A stretch of DNA of 30,175 bases, taken from assembly GCA_025936205.1 (NCBI GenBank), contig JAICTU010000034.1, positions 1-30,175 of the forward strand. Reading direction: 5' to 3'. The notes below the pieces were generated by a model, which worked only from the letters and a program-made list of their open reading frames with translations, was not told the DNA's origin and did no database searches. The translations under genes were made by a program, and so were the position numbers. Numbering within the stretch: position 1 is the stretch's first letter; every line of letters starts with the position of its first letter. This DNA is from Polyangiaceae bacterium. Its GTDB lineage: Bacteria; Myxococcota; Polyangia; Polyangiales; Polyangiaceae. Shown piece after piece: positions 12,371-19,812 of this stretch.

Positions 12371-12895
12371 ATGTCCGAGCTCGCAGTCTCCAACGACGTC
12401 TTGCGCGAGAGCATGCCGGTGCAGGCGCACCCCACGCTGAGCACGCGGCTCGAGCGGCAGCTTTCGGCTTGGTTTCCCACGTTCGAGCGTCGGCTGATCG
12501 ACGCGCTGTATTGGTTCAGCGATCGAACCCCCTGGCAGCGCGGCGCGCTCAGCGTGAGCGTCGGTGCAGCGATAGGGCTCAGCATCGTCTTCGTGGGCGC
12601 CGGGGTCTTTGGCTGGCAACGCAACGAGCTGCCGGCAGCGGCGCGACCAGCCGCCGCGCTCGCGGTCCCGGCGGTGAGCCCGAACATCGCCCCCTTGCCG
12701 GCGGCGACCGTCGCGCCCGTTCCAGCGCCGAGTGTCGTCGCGACGCCCGAACCGTCAGCGCCCGAGCCGCTCGTGCACGACGCCGACGCAAAGCCCGCCG
12801 CCAAGCACGCAAAGAAGCGAAGCCGCTGGCATCGCCGCGGCACTGCGAAGAACGGCACGTGGACGTTCCCACGCCCCCAGCGCCGCTCTCCCTGA
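12371..12895 (+). CDS. Small single-pass membrane protein with Pro/Ala linker and basic C-terminus
   Basis: A 174-residue protein of no recognised family. Residues 1-58 are a soluble N-terminal segment (e.g. LERQLSAWFPTFERRLIDAL), ~59-82 a hydrophobic membrane span (VSVGAAIGLSIVFVGAGVF), ~86-135 a Pro/Ala/Val-rich linker and ~140-174 a Lys/Arg-rich tail (AKKRSRWHRRGTAK). The layout, a cytoplasmic head and a periplasmic proline-rich arm, is common in myxobacterial envelope proteins, but no function can be assigned. Codons are strongly GC-ended in this frame, which favours it over the antisense frame. The start is uncertain: ATG 12371 has no strong ribosome site, and ATG 12413 is an alternative with only a weak GAGAG. 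The gene is convergent with the Cys-rich repeat gene, 14 bp away. Confidence 0.65.
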   Translation: MSELAVSNDVLRESMPVQAHPTLSTRLERQLSAWFPTFERRLIDALYWFSDRTPWQRGALSVSVGAAIGLSIVFVGAGVFGWQRNELPAAARPAAALAVPAVSPNIAPLPAATVAPVPAPSVVATPEPSAPEPLVHDADAKPAAKHAKKRSRWHRRGTAKNGTWTFPRPQRRSP

Positions 12896-12909
12896 GCCCT
12901 CCTTCCGCG

Positions 12910-15093
12910 TCAGGGGCAGCTCTGGCTCGCAGGCGGCGAGATCGCGCCATTCAGGCTGCAGCCCTGCGCGCCCGACACCCGGATGCGTCCCGCGGAACCG
13001 CCGCCGCCGCCTCCGGCTTTGGAGCCAAAAGCCCCCGCCTGCCCCACGCCGCTCGTACCACCGGGACCGCCCGCACCACCGCTGGCGCCTCCGGCACCGT
13101 GACCGCCGGTTCCGCCTTCCGCGATCAGCGATCCGCTCAGTGAAACGAGGTTTCCCTGGATCAAGATGGCGCCACCGCTCCCACCGCCCGTGGCTCCGCC
13201 GGACGCGTCACAGCCGGTGAAGCCATCGTTGCCACGCGCGCGCACGCTGCCCGTAATGTCGATGCTGCCGCTCGCCGCGAGCTCGACCGCGCCGCCACCA
13301 CCGCCGGGCGCTCCACCGCACCCGCCACCCCAGCCGCCGTTGCAGCCGGGGATCAGCGGCGTGAGCAGCGCCGAGCCGCGCGCCTGACCGCCATTGGCAC
13401 CCTGCTGGCTTCCACCATTGCCACCGCGGCCACCGGTCGCAGCGAACGCGCCACCACCACCGCCGCCATTCTCGCCACCGTCGCTGCGCGTGTCACCGCC
13501 ATTCGAGCCCACGCTGTTGGGAGCACAGTTCCAGTGATTGCCGGCACCGCCCACGGTGCCGTTTGCGCTCACATCGATCGTGCCCGCCACGTTCACGTCG
13601 CCGAACACCACCAGCGCCACCGGGCGACTGCCGAGCACACGGAGCGTGCTGCCTGCCGCGATGGTGAGCGACTTCATCGGCAGCACCACCAGGTCGGGGC
13701 CGCCCGTTTGCTTCTGCACCACTAGCGAGGGCGCTGGCCGACCACACCAGCCGTTGCCGCTCAGCGAGCCCGTGTCCAGGTTGATCGTGCCGCAGTCGAT
13801 CTGCACGTCCGGCGCCGAGCCGGAGTTCAGCGCGCCCGCGTTCACGTTGGACGGCTGGAAGGTGATGAAGCGGCCGACGCAGTTGCCGCTGGAGCACACC
13901 TGATTCGCACCGCAGGCGTCGGTGCAGCTGCTGCAGTGCGCATCAGTTCCCAGCTGGGCTTCGCAGCCCGTGCTGTCGTCGCCGTCGCAGTCGTCGAAGC
14001 CGGGGTTGCAGCTCACCGTCTGACAGAAGCCCGAGGCGCAGCTCTCGCTGGCGTTGGCGCGGCTGCAGGGCACGTTGCAGCCGCCGCAGTCGACGAGCGT
14101 ATCGAGCGGCGCTTCGCAGCCGTTGCCGGGGCTCGCGTCGCAGTTGCCAAAGCCGGGGTCGCAAGCGCCGACGTCACAGCTGCCGGTGGCGCAGCTGGCG
14201 CTGGCATTGGGAAGCCGCCCGCTGCCGTCCCCGCACGGCACGTTACAGCTCACACAGTTGTTCAGGGTGCGCAGATCCGTCTCGCAGCTGAGGCTATCGC
14301 CGTCGCAGTCGGCGAACCCGGACGAGCAACTCGCTGCGCTGCACACCCCGCCGGCGCAGTTCAGGCTCTGCGCGCCCGAAATGAAGCAGGGCGTGCCACA
14401 GCTGCCGCAATCGGTCAGCGTGTTGAGCGGCGTCTCGCAGCCGTTGCTGGGGTCGCCGTCGCAGTCATCGAAGCCGTTCGCACAACTGGTCAGCAGGCAC
14501 ACGCCGCTGTCGCAAGAGGACGTGGCGTTGGGCGGGTTGCAGGGCGTACCGCAGGCGCCGCAGTTGGTCAGGGTATTCAGCTGCCGCTCGCAACCATTCG
14601 TGGCGATGTCCGCGTCGCAATCGCCGAAGCCGGGTGCGCACTGCACGAACCGGCAGGCGCCGCTCGTACAGCTGGCCTCGGTGTTGGGAAAGCCGCAGGG
14701 CTGATTGCAGGCTCCACAGCTCTGCAGTGTGCTCAGCGAGGTCTCGCAGCCGTCGGTCCGATCCTCGTTGCAGTCCTCGAAGCCAGGCGCGCAGCTGTCG
14801 AAGGTGCACACGGCGCTGACGCAGGAGAGCTCCGACACGCCCGGAGGCAAGCTGCGCGTACTGCAGTTGTCGCCGCAGGCCGAACAGTTCGCGAGGGTGC
14901 CCACGCTGCACAAGAGCGTATCGCCGCCCGTGGGCGGTTTCGGCCCGATCACCACACTGTCGGGAAGCGTTTCGAAGCCGAAGCGCCCACAAGCGGCGCC
15001 GATCAGCAGCGCGCCAAACGCACAGGTAGCAGCCAGCGCGCGGGAGTCTGCCCGCCGCTGCCGTCGGCGCACATGCAAGCCGAACCGAGGCAT
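12910..15093 (-). CDS. Exported Cys-rich repeat protein with Gly-rich C-terminal domain
   Basis: A 727-residue surface or secreted protein. The N-terminus has a twin-basic region (RRRQRRADSR), a hydrophobic stretch and GAAC35, a plausible but non-ideal lipobox. From ~residue 68 to ~400 there are six full copies and one partial copy of a ~50-residue Cys-rich repeat: CGxC, a short loop with two cysteines, GFxDCDGDxxNGCE, then LNTLxD. The acidic DCDGD segment resembles a calcium-binding loop. In the fourth copy the segment is shortened to DCDGDSLSCE. After ~405 the chain becomes a Thr/Asn/Val-rich beta-type region and then a Gly-rich domain (GGGGGGAFAATGGRGG and similar) that probably forms a repetitive beta structure. 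Such proteins are abundant in Polyangiales and are of unknown function, perhaps adhesion or matrix. The ATG at 15091-15093 has only a weak ribosome site. Confidence 0.85.
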   Translation of the reverse strand: MPRFGLHVRRRQRRADSRALAATCAFGALLIGAACGRFGFETLPDSVVIGPKPPTGGDTLLCSVGTLANCSACGDNCSTRSLPPGVSELSCVSAVCTFDSCAPGFEDCNEDRTDGCETSLSTLQSCGACNQPCGFPNTEASCTSGACRFVQCAPGFGDCDADIATNGCERQLNTLTNCGACGTPCNPPNATSSCDSGVCLLTSCANGFDDCDGDPSNGCETPLNTLTDCGSCGTPCFISGAQSLNCAGGVCSAASCSSGFADCDGDSLSCETDLRTLNNCVSCNVPCGDGSGRLPNASASCATGSCDVGACDPGFGNCDASPGNGCEAPLDTLVDCGGCNVPCSRANASESCASGFCQTVSCNPGFDDCDGDDSTGCEAQLGTDAHCSSCTDACGANQVCSSGNCVGRFITFQPSNVNAGALNSGSAPDVQIDCGTINLDTGSLSGNGWCGRPAPSLVVQKQTGGPDLVVLPMKSLTIAAGSTLRVLGSRPVALVVFGDVNVAGTIDVSANGTVGGAGNHWNCAPNSVGSNGGDTRSDGGENGGGGGGAFAATGGRGGNGGSQQGANGGQARGSALLTPLIPGCNGGWGGGCGGAPGGGGGAVELAASGSIDITGSVRARGNDGFTGCDASGGATGGGSGGAILIQGNLVSLSGSLIAEGGTGGHGAGGASGGAGGPGGTSGVGQAGAFGSKAGGGGGGSAGRIRVSGAQGCSLNGAISPPASQSCP

Positions 15094-15253
15094 TGTCTCA
15101 TATATATCATCGGTGAATCGCGGCGCATCTGGAGCGCCTGTGTTTCACAACCCGCACGGCATGGGCCAGGGCAGCGCGAAGCTGCGCGTTTCGTGTTCCA
15201 CCTCTGTTGCACGAATGCGTGAGCATCCGCGCCGCTCGCGCCCGGCGTGTGAA

Positions 15254-15706
15254 TTACGCGCGTTCGTCCGCTCGTGTGGTCGCCTGCAGGCGCCCGGCAC
15301 CCGGATGTGTGCACACGTCAGCCGCGCGCGCCTGCGCGGGCCGAGGTACGCCGTCCACGCTGCCCAGCGGAGGCCCGGAGACGCTGCCGGGCGAAAGCCA
15401 GAGCGCGAGCAAGAACGCAGCCGCGGTGAGCATGAGCAACAGTGCCAGCGCCAGCCGGTGCCCCAGCTTGCCCTGCGCCGGCGGCTCGCTCAGCGCGCGA
15501 GGCTGGCGGCTCTCGCGCGCCTGCTCGGGATCGTAGTTGGGCAGCAGCGGCGCAAACTGCGAGCGCCGGAGCGCGACCCAGCAAGCCCACTGATCGTCGC
15601 AGAGGTAGGCGTCGTCCGCGAGCTTGCCCCAGTTCACCAGCATGGCGACGCGCTGCTCGCTGAACGGCCCCGTCGTCCTTCCATTCTGGTTCACGTACCA
15701 CTGCAT
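15254..15706 (-). CDS. GYF_2-domain (DUF4339) single-pass membrane protein
   Basis: A 150-residue protein. Residues 2-54 form a GYF_2 (DUF4339) domain: WYVNQNGRTTGPFSEQRVAM, then LVNWGKLADDAYLCDDQWACWV, which has the WYV-x4-G-x-x-GP(F/Y) start and the late Trp of the family. In bacteria this fold is thought to be a peptide-binding module near membrane proteins. After a linker, residues ~84-105 form one transmembrane helix (RLALALLLMLTAAAFLLALW), followed by a ~45-residue Pro/Ala tail. ATG 15706 is chosen because GAGGGAG lies 6 bp upstream and the domain starts there; the frame is open to 15970, but the extra part has no domain-like sequence. The gene is divergent from the PEBP lipoprotein. 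The partner is unknown. Confidence 0.85.
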   Translation of the reverse strand: MQWYVNQNGRTTGPFSEQRVAMLVNWGKLADDAYLCDDQWACWVALRRSQFAPLLPNYDPEQARESRQPRALSEPPAQGKLGHRLALALLLMLTAAAFLLALWLSPGSVSGPPLGSVDGVPRPAQARAADVCTHPGAGRLQATTRADERA

Positions 15707-15990
15707 GCGCTGCTCCCTCACCAGCCGTGGGCCCGGCTGCTCGATCGACTTCGCGCTGCGCCTTTTCCAAGCGCGCCGCGCCAGCCCCGATCGAGAGATC
15801 GGCTGGTCGCGAGCCAAAGTAAGAGTGTTTCGCCGAGGGAACAAACGCGCCGCGGAGCGCCCCCGGGGTGACTTCGGCGCGGCGGCCTTCAGCTGCGTTT
15901 GGCCACACGGGTGTGGACGAGTGTGCCGGGTTGATTTGATCTGGAACGCCAGATTGAATTCCGCGGGCAACTGACTAATGGAAGGGGCCT

Positions 15991-16842
15991 ATGCTTCGCA
16001 CCACTTCTGCTTTCGTCGCAGCGGCTCGCTGCGCCCTTCTCGCAGCCGCGCTGCCCTGGCTGAGCACCGTGGCCTGCGGCGATGACGCCACGCCCGACGC
16101 CGGCAGCAGCGCTGGCTCGGGCGGCCAGGGCGGCAGCGCAGGTGCGGCTGCTGGCTCCGCGGGCTCGGCGGGTGCCGCGGGCGCCGCTGGCTCCGGCGGC
16201 AGCAGCGCTGGTTCGGGAGGCTCGAGCGGCTCGGCCGGCGCGAGCGCAGCCGGCAGCGGCGGCTCGGGCGGCGGCGATGCCGGTGCAGAGCCGGATGCCG
16301 GTGGCGGTGCCGATGCGAGCGCTGGATTGTTCACGCTCACGTCCAGCGCCGTCGACGATGTCGCGGGTTGCGGACCGGAGGTAGGCGCCAGGGATTTGTG
16401 CGATCTGTTTCCGGCAGAAAACACCGGCCTGAACGGAGCTGCAAATGTCTCCCCGCAATTCGCCTGGACGGGCGTGCCCGCGGGGACGCAGAGCTTCGCC
16501 ATCGCGCTGCATGATCTGAGTAACGTGATGGGCTCGGATCCCTTCACTCACTGGGTGATGTGGAACATCCCCGGCTCTGCCACGGGGTTACCTGCAGAGC
16601 TGCCCGAAGGCACCAACCCGGGCGTGCCCGATGCGAACGCGCGGCAGGTGAGCTTCAGAGGCAACCAGGCGTTTGCGGGCTCCGGCGCACCAGGCAACGT
16701 CTACGAATTCGTCCTGTTCGCGCTGGACACGGCGACCTTCGATCCCGGCAGCACCAATCCCGATGCCGTGGAGAATGCCATCGCCGGCTCAAACGCCGTG
16801 CTCGGCACCGCCACGCTTCGAGCGCGCAGCACCCCCAACTGA
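15991..16842 (+). CDS. PEBP / YbhB-YbcL family lipoprotein with Gly-Ser-Ala linker
   Basis: A 283-residue lipoprotein. The signal sequence ends at a lipobox-like TVAC29; residues ~31-112 are an almost pure Gly/Ser/Ala linker, and ~113-280 are a phosphatidylethanolamine-binding-protein (Raf-kinase-inhibitor-like) domain. Family features kept are SPQFAWTGVPAGTQSFAIAL (154-173), FTHWVMWNIPG (185-195, His187), and YEFVLFALD near 240. Changed features are the DPDAP-type ligand loop, here HDLSNVM (174-180), and the GGP-PPGxxHxY segment, here GSGAPGNVYEF. The anion-binding pocket is therefore probably altered. The domain would be held away from the membrane by the long flexible linker. The start has GGAAGGGG upstream. 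It is convergent with the aldehyde dehydrogenase, whose end lies 2 bp away. No function beyond the fold can be given. Confidence 0.88.
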   Translation: MLRTTSAFVAAARCALLAAALPWLSTVACGDDATPDAGSSAGSGGQGGSAGAAAGSAGSAGAAGAAGSGGSSAGSGGSSGSAGASAAGSGGSGGGDAGAEPDAGGGADASAGLFTLTSSAVDDVAGCGPEVGARDLCDLFPAENTGLNGAANVSPQFAWTGVPAGTQSFAIALHDLSNVMGSDPFTHWVMWNIPGSATGLPAELPEGTNPGVPDANARQVSFRGNQAFAGSGAPGNVYEFVLFALDTATFDPGSTNPDAVENAIAGSNAVLGTATLRARSTPN

Positions 16843-16844
16843 GC

Positions 16845-18281
16845 TCACGCCCCGGGCGGCGTGCGCAGCACCATCAAGCGGATCTCCGTCATATCCTCCA
16901 TGGCCCAGCGCACGCCTTCCCGGCCGAGGCCGGAGTTCTTGACCCCGCCGTACGGCATGTGATCCACACGCCAGGACGGCACGTCGCCGATCACCACCCC
17001 GCCCACCTCCAGCGCGTCCCAGGCGCGCTGGGCGTGGTACAGATCGCGCGTGAACACGCCCGCTTGCAAGCCGAACTGGCTGTCGTTCACCTCCTCCAGC
17101 GCAGCGGAGAAGTCGCTGAAGCGGCTGAGCAGCGCCACGGGACCAAAGGCTTCTTCCTCGCGCAGGGCGAGCCCGTGCGGCACGTCGGCGAGCAGCGTCG
17201 GCTCGAGCATCGCGCCCTTCCGCCCGCCTCCGCAGAGCAAGCGCGCGCCGGCGCGCTTCGCGTCCTCGATCCAGCCCGCCAGGCGCTCGGCTTCGGCCTC
17301 CGAGATCATGGGGCCGATGAAGGTCGCGGGGTCTTTCGGGTCGCCCGCGCGCAGCGCGCGGGTGGCGGCCACCAGCTTGGCCTCGACGGCCTCGTACAGC
17401 GACTCGTGCACCAGGATGCGCTGCACGCTGATGCAGCTCTGCCCCGACTGATAGAACGCTCCGATGATGATGCGCGCCACGGCATCGTCCACGTCGGCGC
17501 TGGCATCCACGATGCACGCCGCGTTGCCCCCCAGCTCCAGCACGACCTTCTTCTGACCCGCCTGGGCCTTGAGCTCCCAGCCCACCGCCGGCGAACCTGT
17601 GAAGCTGAGCAGCCGCAGCCGCGGATCGGTCGTGAACAGCCGTGCTCCGTCGCGCCGGCAAGGCAGGATCGAAAACGTGCCGGGCGGCAGATCACACTCG
17701 GCCAGCACCTCGCCGATGGTCAGCGCCCCGATCGGCGTGAGGCTGGCGGGCTTGAGCACGAACGGGCAGCCCACGGCCAAAGCCGGCGCGATCTTGTGCG
17801 CGGCCAGGTTGAGCGGGAAGTTGAAGGGCGAGATGAACGAGCAGGGGCCGAGCGGCACGCGCTTCCACATCCCGGTGTAGTCGCGCGCGCGCTCCGAGAT
17901 GTCGAGCGGCAGCACCTCGCCGGTGAGCCGCACCGACTCTTCCGCCGCGATGCGGAAGGTGTCGATCAGGCGGCTCACCTCTCCGCGGCTATCGCGGATC
18001 GGCTTGCCGGCTTCGATGCACAGGCTCTCCGCCAGCTCGTCCGCGCGCTCGCTGAAGCGGCGCACACAGTGCTGCAACACCGCCTGGCGCTGGTATGCCT
18101 TGAGCTCGCGCAGAGGGCGGGCTGCGGCAACTGCCGCGGCGATCGCGCGATCGATGGCGGCCTCATCGGCGAGCGCCACACGCGTCGCCTCTCGCCCCGT
18201 GTACTTGTCGATCACGGGCAGGTCGCGGTTTGGAGACTCCGCCCGATTGGCCAGGTAGTACGGATAGCTTTCACGCAGCAT
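16845..18281 (-). CDS. NAD(P)-dependent aldehyde dehydrogenase
   Basis: A 478-residue cytoplasmic aldehyde dehydrogenase that oxidises an aldehyde to the acid. Key residues are in place: the oxyanion Asn154 in FNFPLN, Lys177 in FVLKPA, FTGSPAVGW at 227-235, the general base Glu249 in LELGGNA, the nucleophile Cys283 in GQSCISVQRI, and EEEAFGPV with Glu377. The QSCISVQRI form around the cysteine resembles the lactaldehyde/GapN-like branch rather than betaine-aldehyde enzymes, but the substrate cannot be fixed by eye. ATG 18281 is preferred because ALDH N-termini normally start close to this point; GGAAGA lies ~10 bp upstream, and the frame is open to 18317. A perfect 16-bp palindrome overlaps the leader. 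The preceding gene in the same direction encodes the CE15-like esterase, 57 bp away, so co-transcription is possible. Confidence 0.95.
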   Translation of the reverse strand: MLRESYPYYLANRAESPNRDLPVIDKYTGREATRVALADEAAIDRAIAAAVAAARPLRELKAYQRQAVLQHCVRRFSERADELAESLCIEAGKPIRDSRGEVSRLIDTFRIAAEESVRLTGEVLPLDISERARDYTGMWKRVPLGPCSFISPFNFPLNLAAHKIAPALAVGCPFVLKPASLTPIGALTIGEVLAECDLPPGTFSILPCRRDGARLFTTDPRLRLLSFTGSPAVGWELKAQAGQKKVVLELGGNAACIVDASADVDDAVARIIIGAFYQSGQSCISVQRILVHESLYEAVEAKLVAATRALRAGDPKDPATFIGPMISEAEAERLAGWIEDAKRAGARLLCGGGRKGAMLEPTLLADVPHGLALREEEAFGPVALLSRFSDFSAALEEVNDSQFGLQAGVFTRDLYHAQRAWDALEVGGVVIGDVPSWRVDHMPYGGVKNSGLGREGVRWAMEDMTEIRLMVLRTPPGA

Positions 18282-18283
18282 CG

Positions 18284-18299
18284 GCCGGAATCTTCCGGC
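18284..18299. promoter_or_regulatory. Perfect palindrome in the aldehyde dehydrogenase leader
   Basis: The arms GCCGGAA and TTCCGGC are exact inverted complements separated by 2 bp. The site ends 2 bp before the ATG of the aldehyde dehydrogenase and includes the only ribosome-site-like GGAAGA. It could be a repressor site or an mRNA hairpin that hides the ribosome site. Seen in sequence; function is inference. Confidence 0.4.
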
Positions 18300-18316
18300 G
18301 CACGCCGCGCCTGTCA

Positions 18317-18343
18317 ACTAGTGGTTGCTCACTAGTTACTAGT
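18317..18343. repeat. Three ACTAGT hexamers in the esterase/aldehyde dehydrogenase gap
   Basis: ACTAGT occurs at 18317-18322, 18331-18336 and 18338-18343 (spacings 14 and 7 bp) in otherwise GC-rich DNA. The last copy contains the stop codon of the esterase gene. Each hexamer is self-complementary. Function unknown. Confidence 0.5.
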
Positions 18344-19532
18344 GCCAGCTTCTCGGCACGCAGTTGCGGTCGGCATAGGCGAGGAACGCTGCCCAGTCTT
18401 CGGCCGTCATCGAATGCGTGCCGCCCCGCAGAAAGTAGCCGAGCGAACCGGCGCTGAGCTCCCCGGGCGCGGGCATGCGCTCGCTCTCGAGCCCCCCCGC
18501 GCGGACCAGCCGATATACCGGGTCAGCCGCGCGCAGGACCTCGAACTGCCCCACCGGGTTGGCCCAGCTGTCTTCCGCTGCGTTGGCCAGTAACAGCGGA
18601 CGCGGCGCGATCAACGCCACCAGACAGTGTTGATCAAAGGGTAGTCGTGCGGGCTGATCGCTGAAGTTCTTGAACTCGCCGTTGAACCAGTGGGGGAAGG
18701 CCTGATTGATTTGCCGCACGCTCTCGCCCACGCTGCTGCGACTGGGCGCGGCGCCGCCGCAGCCGGACTGCAGCGCGATGGTGAGCGCGAAGCGCTCGTC
18801 GAAAGCCCCCGCCAGCAGCGCGGCCTTGCCCAGCCGAGAGTGGCCCACCACCGAGACGCGCCGCGCATCGACATCCGGGTCGATCTGCAGATAATCCAGC
18901 ACGCGAGAGCACGCCCAGGCCCAGACACGGATCGCCGCCCAGTCGTACGGCGCATCGGTGAGGGCCACGAAGTAGCGCTGCAGTCCTTCGTTGGGGTGCG
19001 GACGATCGGGTTTCACGTCGCAGGTGTGAAAGCTCGCGAGCGCATAGCCGCGATCGATGATCTGCTCCACGTTCCAGGAATGGGCGGCCGAGCCGCGCGC
19101 GGCGCGCGGATGCACCTGCAGCTGATGGCAGCGCGCCTCCGGCACTGCCGGGTCAGCGAGCAACGTATGGTTGCCTGCGAAGTTGATACCCAAGAACGCC
19201 GGGGCCGGACCGCTCCGCCGCCTGGGCACCACCAGCAGCAGCTCGATCGGCGGCACACCATACGGAGCGGTGAACTCGATCGTCACCAGCTTCAGCGTCG
19301 CCTTACCGCCGAGCGCGCTCGACGAGCTCTCCAGGCGAAACTCCAGCGGCGGCGGTGGCGGCGCTTGCCCGTACATGTAGTGACGAAACAGCCGCTGCAG
19401 CTCGGGCCGGCGGCGCGTCAGCCAATCCTGAGCGGCCTCGATGCGAGTACCGTCCAGCATCACCAAGGGATCGGGAAACTCGGGCTGCAGCGGCAGCTCG
19501 GAAGCGGGGGGCAATACAGATGGGGAAGGCAT
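18339..19532 (-). CDS. CE15 family glucuronoyl-esterase-like hydrolase
   Basis: A 397-residue alpha/beta hydrolase of carbohydrate esterase family 15, whose known members split the ester between glucuronoxylan and lignin. The nucleophile elbow is GHSRLGK (Ser232), the CE15 signature GHSRxGK. It is followed by QSGCGGAAPSR (255-265), INQAFPHWF, LIAPRPLLL and AAEDSWANP, and the catalytic histidine is His373 in GGTHSM. At the canonical acid position just before SGCGG there is Gln255; Glu320 in AAEDSWANP is the likely acid, as in the bacterial subgroup with the acid on the later loop. No signal peptide is visible, and an in-frame stop 11 codons upstream of the ATG prevents a longer N-terminus, so the enzyme may be intracellular, unlike most of the family. 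GAGGG lies ~10 bp upstream of the start. Confidence 0.9.
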   Translation of the reverse strand: MPSPSVLPPASELPLQPEFPDPLVMLDGTRIEAAQDWLTRRRPELQRLFRHYMYGQAPPPPPLEFRLESSSSALGGKATLKLVTIEFTAPYGVPPIELLLVVPRRRSGPAPAFLGINFAGNHTLLADPAVPEARCHQLQVHPRAARGSAAHSWNVEQIIDRGYALASFHTCDVKPDRPHPNEGLQRYFVALTDAPYDWAAIRVWAWACSRVLDYLQIDPDVDARRVSVVGHSRLGKAALLAGAFDERFALTIALQSGCGGAAPSRSSVGESVRQINQAFPHWFNGEFKNFSDQPARLPFDQHCLVALIAPRPLLLANAAEDSWANPVGQFEVLRAADPVYRLVRAGGLESERMPAPGELSAGSLGYFLRGGTHSMTAEDWAAFLAYADRNCVPRSWH

Positions 19533-19594
19533 GCGCGAGAGACCCTCGAAAAAACCTGCAATCTAGCCTGCAACATTGCCCGCGTCTCGCGCAG

Positions 19595-19640
19595 CACTGT
19601 TTTTCTGGCCACTGTTTTTCACTGATTTTCACTGAATCAT
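19595..19640. repeat. Phased CACTG-T-rich direct repeats upstream of the CE15 gene
   Basis: CACTGTTTTTC at 19595-19605 and 19610-19620, CACTGATTTTC at 19620-19630 and CACTGAATCAT at 19630-19640 form four related units spaced 15, 10 and 10 bp. A looser copy (TACTGTTTC) lies near 19653. The array is AT-rich within very GC-rich DNA and lies about 63-110 bp upstream of the CE15 start, in the 280-bp gap between two minus-strand genes, so it may be a regulator-binding array or a bent-DNA promoter region. Nothing else was recognised in that gap. Confidence 0.6.
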
Positions 19641-19812
19641 TTTATCGCGAGCTACTGTTTCGGCAGCTCGAGAGCGCCCGGCGCATGCGTTCTTACTCGC
19701 GTCGGTTCTTCCGTTGGTACGGCACAGGCCCGAGCCGGATGCCATCAGCGCAGGCGGTCCCTGCATGACCTCGGCACGGTCCGGGCCCGTCGTATCGAAC
19801 GGAAGATTCCGC

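Noticed and set aside
11689..12858. Minus-strand frame with a lipoprotein-like N-terminus opposite the small membrane protein
   Set aside because: Runs antisense through the 3' end of the hydrolase and across the GC3-rich plus-strand gene at 12371; only the SUMF1-like piece in the middle is meaningful.
15100..15112. TATATAT tract before the Cys-rich protein gene as a -10 element
   Set aside because: No partner -35 element at proper distance; only noted as a local AT-rich patch.
13936..15222. Ala/Val-rich plus-strand frame opposite the Cys-rich repeats
   Set aside because: Repeated composition comes from the antisense of the Cys-rich repeat; no independent domain or start.
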